Assembly (NCBI GenBank): GCA_003946805.1
Contig: RPSH01000020.1
Span: 1-64,000 of the forward strand
Direction of reading: 5' to 3'
Length of the DNA stretch: 64,000 nucleotides
Source: Bacillus sp. 2B10
GTDB taxonomy: Bacteria; Pseudomonadota; Alphaproteobacteria; Sphingomonadales; Sphingomonadaceae
A program made the position numbers and the translations under genes. The first letter of the stretch is position 1, and every line of letters begins with the position of its first letter. Below are positions 56,511-64,000 of this stretch, piece after piece. The notes under the pieces were generated by a model, which was given only the letters and a program-made list of their open reading frames with translations, was not told the origin of the DNA and made no database searches.

Positions 56511-57731
56511 TTACGGCAACCGCACCAGCGCCGTCGCTACCGATACCGGATCGGCCCGCTCCGCCAGCGAGGCGACGATCGCCGCCGCCGTGCGCGGCAC
56601 CTTGCCCGCGAATGCCACGCGACCGTTGACCGTCACCCGCACCGGCTTGTCCAGATCGATCAGCCGGTCCGACAGGCGCAGCGTCGTTCCCGCCGGTACC
56701 GCACCGGTCAGCGTGATCGCCTGCCCCGCGACCGTCGCATCGATCCGGTCGCCCGCCTTGGCCGCCGCGGCACCGGGGATGTGCAGCCAGTAGAAGCGGT
56801 CGTGCGTCACGTCGTCCTGTACCCACACGATCCGTTTGGGCCATGGATTGCGGGTGAACTGCGCCATCCATGGCAACGCCTCGGCATCCTTGCCGTTCAT
56901 CCAGTGCGGCAGCCCCGGATAGATGCGCGTCATCGACACATAGCCGCCGGGATCGGCCGCATGCCGCTTCGCCAGCTCCGCGCCCTTTTCCGCGGCGATG
57001 CGGTTGCGGTCGTAAGCGGCATCCGCCCCGCCCATGAAGATCGCGAACGGCAGGTTGCGCAGGCCCGCGACGCCCGCTTCGTTGGGATGCCCCGCCATCA
57101 TCGCCGCGGCGGCGAAGTGATCCGCCATGCGGGGTGCGAGCTGCCACACGCCGTCGCCGCCCGCCGAATAGCCGAGCAGATACACCCGGTCGGGATCGAC
57201 GCCGTTGATCGCGACCTGCGCATCGATCAGCTGCTGGAACAGCGGATCGATCTGCGGCTCGTGCCACAGGTTCCACGTATCGGTCGGCGCGCGCGGCGCG
57301 AGATAGATGCCCTCCGCCGGTTCGTAGAGGCGGATCTGGTTGCGCCATTGCTGGTCGTTGACCACCGGCGGAGCGTTGCCGCCGCCGTGCATCGAAATCC
57401 ACAGGCTGCGCTTGCCGAACGGCGCGGTGCCGAACTGGCGGCTTTCCCAGCGCAGCGTCCGGTCGCCGATCGTGATCGCCTTCGCCGCCACCGCCTCGCG
57501 CTCCGCCGCAGCAACGTCGCGCAGCCGGGCGGCGGCAAGCAGCGCCGAAGCCTGCGCCGCCTCCGCCCGGTTCAGCGGACGGTCGAGCGCGGGCAGGTTG
57601 GCTGGCCGGGCAGCCGCGGGCTTCGCGCTCCACGCGGTCAGTTCCGACAGGGTGCGCGACGGCTGCGGTTGGGCGGGCGCGGAAGCCGCAAGCGCGATCA
57701 GCGGCAGGGCAAACATGAAACGTCTGTACAT
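56511..57731 (-). CDS. Secreted alpha/beta hydrolase
   Basis: The 406-residue protein has a signal peptide (MYRRFMFALPLIALAASAPA) and a hydrolase domain. It has the nucleophile motif GYSAGGDG (Ser), the oxyanion segment WISMHGGGNAPP and a later His in GLPHWMNGKD. A short beta-rich C-terminal part follows (about residues 330-400). It resembles secreted esterase/PHB-depolymerase-like proteins; the substrate is unknown. A start at 57716 (MFAL) is also possible. It lies 76 bases downstream of the beta-helix gene on the same strand. Confidence 0.85.
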   Translation of the reverse strand: MYRRFMFALPLIALAASAPAQPQPSRTLSELTAWSAKPAAARPANLPALDRPLNRAEAAQASALLAAARLRDVAAAEREAVAAKAITIGDRTLRWESRQFGTAPFGKRSLWISMHGGGNAPPVVNDQQWRNQIRLYEPAEGIYLAPRAPTDTWNLWHEPQIDPLFQQLIDAQVAINGVDPDRVYLLGYSAGGDGVWQLAPRMADHFAAAAMMAGHPNEAGVAGLRNLPFAIFMGGADAAYDRNRIAAEKGAELAKRHAADPGGYVSMTRIYPGLPHWMNGKDAEALPWMAQFTRNPWPKRIVWVQDDVTHDRFYWLHIPGAAAAKAGDRIDATVAGQAITLTGAVPAGTTLRLSDRLIDLDKPVRVTVNGRVAFAGKVPRTAAAIVASLAERADPVSVATALVRLP

Positions 57732-57807
57732 AGGCGAACATGCTATCGCCGGATCGGCCCGGACCGAAGCGAAATCGACGATTAGATACAACCTGATCGA
57801 AAACCGC

Positions 57808-58752
57808 TCAGCGCGTCTCGAACTTGCGCACGCCCGGTCCGAGGCGGTTCGCCCCCACCGCCACGCCGTCGCCGGTATAGTCGGCGACGAAGGCCGGGCT
57901 CTTGTCCACACCCGGCGCCAGTCGCGCGTCGTTCTCCTCGACCCGCAGCCCGCGCGCCGGGAAGGTGTGCTTTTCCGCACCGACGACGATGAAGCCGGTC
58001 CAGTTCTCCTTCGCCTTGCCCTGGACGAAGGTGTTGCGCGCGATCAGCCCGGTCGCGCCTTCGGGCAGGTCGATCATGTAGTTGGTCTTGCTGCCGCGGC
58101 TGTCGTCGAAGCTCGAATCGGTGATCTCGATCCGCGGCGCGCGAATCTTGACGTAATGGCCGCCGGTGCCGCGTTCGAACCGCGACCGGGTAATGGTGAT
58201 CGACCCGTTATTGCCCAGATACACCGAATGCGAACAGTCGGTCGTTTCGTCGCACTGTCCCAGTCCGGCGAAGGTCGAGCGGTCGATCGTGATGCGCTGC
58301 CGCCCGTCGGGGTTGCCGCCCAATATGCCTTCCTGGCTGTCGAGGAAGGTCGAATTGGTGACGGTCAGGTCGCCGATCTCGGTCCGGATGCCCGCGCCGT
58401 TGCCGTCGGGCACGCGGATGCGGCGGAACACGATGCCGTCGACGGTCGACCGCCGCCCGCGCAGGACGAAGGTCGCCTTCTCCTCGCACGCTCCGCCGTC
58501 GAAGATCACCGTACCCGGCGTACGCGCGCGATAGGTGATGTCGCCACCGGTCTGCACCGTGCAGTCACGGTAGGTCCCCGGCGCGATCAGGATCGTCGCG
58601 GTCCCGTCGCGCACCGCCGTCACCGCGGCATCGATCGTCGGAAACCCCTCCCCGGTCTGTTCGATCACGAACGGCGCGCCCCGCTGCTGCGCCGGGAGCG
58701 GCGACACCGCCAGTACCAGCGCGGCGGGCAGGAATAGTCGGGCAGCGATCAT
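57808..58752 (-). CDS. Secreted right-handed parallel beta-helix protein
   Basis: The 314-residue protein has a signal peptide (MIAARLFLPAALVLAVSPLPA). Tandem beta-helix rungs rich in short strands and Asn follow (for example TVDGIVFRRIRVPDG, LTVTNSTFLDSQEG, ITITRSRFERGTG and IEITDSSFDDSRG). It resembles pectate-lyase-like or alginate-epimerase-like folds, but no catalytic set could be identified. It may bind or cut a polysaccharide outside the cytoplasm. The hydrolase gene follows on the same strand. Confidence 0.85.
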   Translation of the reverse strand: MIAARLFLPAALVLAVSPLPAQQRGAPFVIEQTGEGFPTIDAAVTAVRDGTATILIAPGTYRDCTVQTGGDITYRARTPGTVIFDGGACEEKATFVLRGRRSTVDGIVFRRIRVPDGNGAGIRTEIGDLTVTNSTFLDSQEGILGGNPDGRQRITIDRSTFAGLGQCDETTDCSHSVYLGNNGSITITRSRFERGTGGHYVKIRAPRIEITDSSFDDSRGSKTNYMIDLPEGATGLIARNTFVQGKAKENWTGFIVVGAEKHTFPARGLRVEENDARLAPGVDKSPAFVADYTGDGVAVGANRLGPGVRKFETR

Positions 58753-58918
58753 CGGCCGGTCCTTCGTCGGTTCGGCGACCGACATGCGCCAGCCGCCGCC
58801 CCTGCGAAAGGGCCTAAATCCGTCCCGCTACGGGTCAGACGCGTCTGGAAAAGCGGCGTGCCGCATTCTGCGGCACCGGCGGTCGACGACCCGCGCTTCC
58901 GCGAGCTTTCGAAGAATC

Positions 58919-59200
58919 TCAGACGTTCAGCCGCGCGCGCATTTCCTTGCCGGGCTTGAAATAGGGCACGCGCTTGGCATCGACCTCGACCGCCTCGCCG
59001 GTGCGCGGGTTGCGGCCGGTGCGGGCGTCGCGAGCGCGGGTCGAAAAGGCGCCGAAACCGCGCAGTTCGACCCGGCCGCCACCGCGCAGCTGTTCGGTGA
59101 TGGCGTCGAAGAAGGTCGCCACGATCCGTTCCACGTCACGGATCGGCAGGTCGGGATTTTCCTGCGCCACGTGCTGAACCAGTTCGGATCGGATCATCAT
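58919..59200 (-). CDS. ihfB: Integration host factor subunit beta
   Basis: IHF-beta bends DNA as a heterodimer with IHF-alpha. The 93-residue protein has [20 protein letters not shown] and the DNA-binding arm [20 protein letters not shown] with the intercalating Pro in RNPRTG. It ends KEMRARLNV. It follows rpsA after a terminator-like stem, an order shared with many proteobacteria. Confidence 0.96.
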   Translation of the reverse strand: MMIRSELVQHVAQENPDLPIRDVERIVATFFDAITEQLRGGGRVELRGFGAFSTRARDARTGRNPRTGEAVEVDAKRVPYFKPGKEMRARLNV

Positions 59201-59304
59201 TCCCTCGGCAAATCAAAATCCTGGCCCCGATCGGTACGATCCGGGCACAGCTGGCCACTAACCTAAATCTATCCGCCGAAACAATCCGTCTTTCGAATGA
59301 ACGC

Positions 59305-59338
59305 AAAAACGGGGCGCTCCGATGTGGAGCACCCCGTT
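59305..59338 (-). terminator. Intrinsic terminator of rpsA
   Basis: On the minus strand AACGGGGTGCTCC and GGAGCGCCCCGTT form a 13-bp stem with one G-T pair, a 5-base loop and a following TTT. It begins 31 bases after the rpsA stop codon and separates it from ihfB. Confidence 0.8.
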
Positions 59339-59369
59339 CCTGTCGCTACCGGTCCGGCAGGCGTGCGGC

Positions 59370-61073
<1,704 letters not shown>

Positions 61074-61712
61074 AAAGAACGTGGTTCCTAGTACACTATG
61101 TTTCCGGCCGGCCGGTTGTGTCCGGCGGTCTTTGACCGGGATTGCCGCGCGCGCCGAATACGACACGCGGCATCCGGCGACCATGTCGTCACGAAAGGCT
61201 TGCCCCGTCGATCACGGAATCGGGCGCGCACGCCCGGCCTTCGCGAGTCTGTGCTCGTCGAACCGGCGCGCCATACGCGTTTTTGCGTAGGCGTGCAACG
61301 GTTGGGGGGCTCAGGAAGCAGAAGGAAGGGTGGTTCACGCGAAGGCGCGGAGACGCGGAGTAGAAGAAGATAGATTTCGCGTAGAGGCGCAGAGAGCGCA
61401 GAGAGGTTGCGTTCGCGGCGACTGCCGCATGTCCGGCGAAGCCTGAAGCGTCGCCCCAGCAAAGACTGGGGCCTCCCCAGTTCCTGCCCCGACCTATCAC
61501 TGAAAGATTTCAGCCTTCGCTGGGATGACGTTCAAGTCGGTTGCGGAACACACCACTGAATCGCGCCAGAAGCCACGGGCCGCTAACGCGGCAAGCGGCC
61601 ACCACAAACGCAACCTCTTTGCGCCTCCGCGCCTCTGCGCGAACTCTACCTTCTTCTACTCCGCGTCTTCGCGCCTTCGCGTGAACGAACCTTCTTCACG
61701 CTAAGGCCGGGA
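61074..61712. repeat. 639-base gap with a long inverted repeat and a family A repeat, no gene
   Basis: The segments 61332-61413 and 61607-61687 are inverted copies about 80 bases long at roughly 85% identity, rich in CGCGAAGGCGCGGAGACGCG-type sequence. Between them, 61435-61535 is a divergent family A repeat (CCCCAGCAAAGACTGGGG and CAGCCTTCGCTGGGATGACG). The rpsA promoter should lie in 61074-61300 but no convincing -35/-10 pair was found. Several short open frames here look like repeat-derived artefacts. Confidence 0.75.
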
Positions 61713-63389
61713 TCACCCCCGACGCCCCGGCCGATACGGCTTGGCGGCATGGCGCGGCGGTGCGCCGTTGGTGCGACGCTGCGGCGCGGCCGGCGGCCCC
61801 GCCATCTGCTCGAACATCAGATCGTCGTCGGGCGTCGCGGTCCGCTTGACCGATGCGATGAACTTACCCGCGATCGCCTTCGGAATCTCGAACGCCGACT
61901 CGTCGTTGGCGATGCGGATCGCGCCGATCTCGCCCTTCGTAATGTGCCCGCGGCGGCACAGCAGCGGCAGCAGCCAGCGCGGATCGGCATTATGCCGGCG
62001 TCCGACATTCATGCGGAACCACACGGTATCCTCGAACCCCGGACGCGGCCCTTCCGGCCGGTCGCGGCGTTCGGGCGCACCGCCCGCCGACAGTTCCTCG
62101 GGCGCGGGCAGCTTGGCGCGCAGCGCACGGACCAAGAGCGCGGCGATATCCTCGGGCGACTTCTCCGTCAGCAGGCGCGCGCCCAGCTCGACATCGGCCT
62201 CGTCGAACTCGACCGGCTCGGCCAGCCTGGCGAGCAGCCGCTCGCGATCGGCGGCGTGAATCTGTTCCGGCGTCGGCACGCCGATCCATTCGGCGTTGAT
62301 CTTCGCGTCGCGCAGCAGCCCCTCGACCCGGCGACGGCGCTGGAACGGCACGATCAGCGCGGCGATGCCCTTCTTGCCCGCGCGGCCGGTCCGGCCCGAG
62401 CGGTGCTGGAGCGCCTCGGCATCGCGCGGCAGTTCGACATGCACCACCAGGCTTAGCGACGGCAGGTCGATACCGCGCGCCGCGACGTCGGTCGCGACGC
62501 AGACGCGGGCGCGGCGGTCGCGCAGCGCCTGCAACGCATGGTTGCGCTCCGACTGCGAATGCTCGCCCGACAGCGCCACCGCGTCGAAGCCGCGCTCGAC
62601 CAGATTGGCGTGCAGGTGCCGCACCGCCTCGCGCGTCGCGCAGAACAGGAACGCCGTGTCCGGCTCGTGCAGGCGCAGCAGGTTGACGACCGCATTCTCG
62701 ATATCGTTCGGCGCGACCGTCATCGCCTGATAGCTGATGTCGCCATGGCCCCGCTCCGCCTCACGCGTGTCGATGCGGAACGCGTCCTTCTGGTAGCGCT
62801 TCGCCAGCGCCACGATCGGCTTGGCGAGCGTCGCCGAGAACAGCAGCGTGCGGCGATCGGCGGGCGTCCCGTCGAGGATCCCTTCGAGATCCTCGCGAAA
62901 GCCCATGTCGAGCATCTCGTCGGCCTCGTCGAGGATCGCGACCTTCAGGCCCGACAGGTCCAGTGCGCCGCGCTCCAGATGGTCGCGCAGGCGGCCCGGC
63001 GTACCGACGACGATATGCGCGCCATGGCTGAGGTTGCGCCGTTCGCGCGCCGCGTCCATGCCGCCGACGCACGATACGATACGCGCACCGGTCGGACCAT
63101 AGAGCCACAGCAGTTCGCGCGCGACCTGCAACGCCAGTTCGCGGGTCGGCGCGATCGCGAGCGCCAGCGGCGTGCCCGCGCGCGGCATCTTGTCGTCCGC
63201 CTCCAGCAGGTCGCGCGCCATGGCGAGGCCGAAGGCGACGGTCTTGCCCGACCCCGTCTGTGCGGATACCAGCAGGTCGCGCCCTTCGGCGTCGGGTGTC
63301 AGGACGGCCGCCTGTACGGCGGTCGGGGCTTCATAGCCGCGCGCGGAAAGCGCCGCGGCAAGCGGTTCGGGCAACGTCGAGAAAGGCAT
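61713..63389 (-). CDS. DEAD-box RNA helicase with C-terminal RNA-binding domain (DeaD/DbpA type)
   Basis: The 558-residue protein has the Q motif region YEAPTAVQAAVL, motif I SAQTGSGKT, DEAD (VAILDEADEM), SAT (LLFSATLAKP) and motif VI HRSGRTGRAGKKG. A C-terminal domain (about residues 455-530) contains RHNADPRWLLPLLCRRGHIT and matches the DbpA-like RNA-binding fold; a basic tail follows. It probably remodels ribosomal or structured RNA. The start at 63389 (MPFSTLPEPLAAALS) fits the family better than an ATG 12 codons upstream. Confidence 0.94.
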   Translation of the reverse strand: MPFSTLPEPLAAALSARGYEAPTAVQAAVLTPDAEGRDLLVSAQTGSGKTVAFGLAMARDLLEADDKMPRAGTPLALAIAPTRELALQVARELLWLYGPTGARIVSCVGGMDAARERRNLSHGAHIVVGTPGRLRDHLERGALDLSGLKVAILDEADEMLDMGFREDLEGILDGTPADRRTLLFSATLAKPIVALAKRYQKDAFRIDTREAERGHGDISYQAMTVAPNDIENAVVNLLRLHEPDTAFLFCATREAVRHLHANLVERGFDAVALSGEHSQSERNHALQALRDRRARVCVATDVAARGIDLPSLSLVVHVELPRDAEALQHRSGRTGRAGKKGIAALIVPFQRRRRVEGLLRDAKINAEWIGVPTPEQIHAADRERLLARLAEPVEFDEADVELGARLLTEKSPEDIAALLVRALRAKLPAPEELSAGGAPERRDRPEGPRPGFEDTVWFRMNVGRRHNADPRWLLPLLCRRGHITKGEIGAIRIANDESAFEIPKAIAGKFIASVKRTATPDDDLMFEQMAGPPAAPQRRTNGAPPRHAAKPYRPGRRG

Positions 63390-63566
63390 AATCCGCCAAA
63401 TGGCCCCAAATTGCGGCCACGGCAAGGCCGCAGCACCGGTTTAGCAAGCCGCCGGCACCGAATCCGGTAAAAGACTTTCATTTCGGCCGCGCGTCGGTCG
63501 GCTGGCGTACCCGCCCGTTGCCGCAGGTCGCGGGCCCTCCCACATGACGATCGAAAGGATGTTCCC

Positions 63567-64000
63567 ATGTCGATCGACCGCCGCCGCCTGCTCGAACTGA
63601 CCGGCCTGTCGGCGCTGGCCGCGCTGATCGGCTGCGCGCCGTCGGAAAGCGAGGCCGCGCCGAACTTCCCGTTCAGGCTGACCGATGCGCAGTGGAAGGC
63701 GCGCCTGACCCCCGCGCAATATGCCGTGCTGCGACAGGAAGGAACCGAACGGCCGTACAGCAGCCCGCTCAACGCCGAGAAGCGCAAGGGCGTGTTCGCC
63801 TGTGCCGGCTGCGGGCAGCCGCTGTTCCTGTCGTCGACCAAGTTCGAAAGCGGCACCGGCTGGCCCAGCTTCTATGCCCCGCGCGCCGGTGCCGTCATCA
63901 ACCGCACCGACAATTCGCTGATGATGTCGCGGACCGAGGTCGTGTGCGCGCGCTGTGGCGGGCATCTGGGCCATGTGTTCGACGACGGACCGCCGCCGAC
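63567..64000 (+). CDS. msrB: Methionine-R-sulfoxide reductase MsrB, Tat-type lipoprotein (3' truncated by window)
   Basis: The visible 144 residues begin with a twin-arginine signal ([20 protein letters not shown]) ending in a lipobox-like IGCA, so export through Tat and lipidation are likely. The MsrB domain shows [20 protein letters not shown], the zinc Cys pairs CAGC and [12 protein letters not shown] and [11 protein letters not shown]. The catalytic Cys, normally near the C-terminus, lies beyond the window. It would repair oxidised Met in envelope proteins. AGGA upstream supports the ATG at 63567. Confidence 0.92.
   Translation, partial: MSIDRRRLLELTGLSALAALIGCAPSESEAAPNFPFRLTDAQWKARLTPAQYAVLRQEGTERPYSSPLNAEKRKGVFACAGCGQPLFLSSTKFESGTGWPSFYAPRAGAVINRTDNSLMMSRTEVVCARCGGHLGHVFDDGPPP

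Noticed and set aside
61098-61500. Several 70-120 codon frames upstream of rpsA
   Set aside because: They lie in inverted repeats, are Arg-rich without domains, and overlap each other on both strands.

Overview
This is a GC-rich alphaproteobacterial chromosome segment, most likely from a sphingomonad (Sphingomonas or a close relative). Evidence is the str-S10-spc-alpha ribosomal layout with sphingomonad-like protein sequences, a TrcR (DUF1013) and a GapR homologue, a Tat-type dienelactone hydrolase, an Arg at codon 88 of rpsL, and many palindromic intergenic repeats. No plasmid, phage or integrative element was recognised. I saw no rRNA, tRNA or CRISPR array, although only reading by eye was possible.

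Region 1 (1-24.5 kb, almost all on the minus strand): guaA and a secreted prolyl oligopeptidase are followed by the ribosomal supercluster. In transcription order it reads rpsL-rpsG-fusA-tuf-rpsJ-rplC-rplD-rplW-rplB-rpsS-rplV-rpsC-rplP-rpmC-rpsQ // rplN-rplX-rplE-rpsN-rpsH-rplF-rplR-rpsE-rpmD-rplO-secY-adk // rpsM-rpsK-rpoA-rplQ. Many genes overlap or nearly touch, but several junctions carry large hairpins, terminator-like stems or repeats. Candidate promoters with 17-nt spacers precede rpsL and rpsM. A three-hairpin array recurs directly after fusA and rpoA.

Region 2 (24.6-35.8 kb): accessory and housekeeping genes. These are a small lipoprotein, MAPEG, GFA, periplasmic cyclophilin, GST, dienelactone hydrolase, trcR, a small secreted protein, quinone oxidoreductase, DUF1192, clpA, an S41 protease and a divergent AsnC/Lrp regulator.

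Region 3 (35.8-48.8 kb): envelope and recombination block. On the minus strand the order is yebC-ruvC-ruvA-(endolysin-like peptidase)-(secreted unknown)-ruvB-(soluble ExbD/TolR-like protein)-(lipoprotein)-ybgC-tolQ-tolR-tolA-tolB-pal. Upstream lie DUF1003, gapR and DUF1244, with pyk divergent.

Region 4 (49.1-64 kb): a three-gene operon of circularly permuted ATP-grasp, alpha-E protein and a transglutaminase-like protein that appears to lack its catalytic Cys. Then come a DsbD-type reductase, a PafA-like phosphatase, an alpha/beta hydrolase, a beta-helix protein, rpsA-ihfB, a DEAD-box helicase, and a Tat-lipoprotein MsrB cut by the window edge.

The least understood material is the ATP-grasp/alpha-E/Cys-less transglutaminase operon, the genes inserted between ruvA and tolQ, and the non-coding hairpin elements inside the ribosomal operons.
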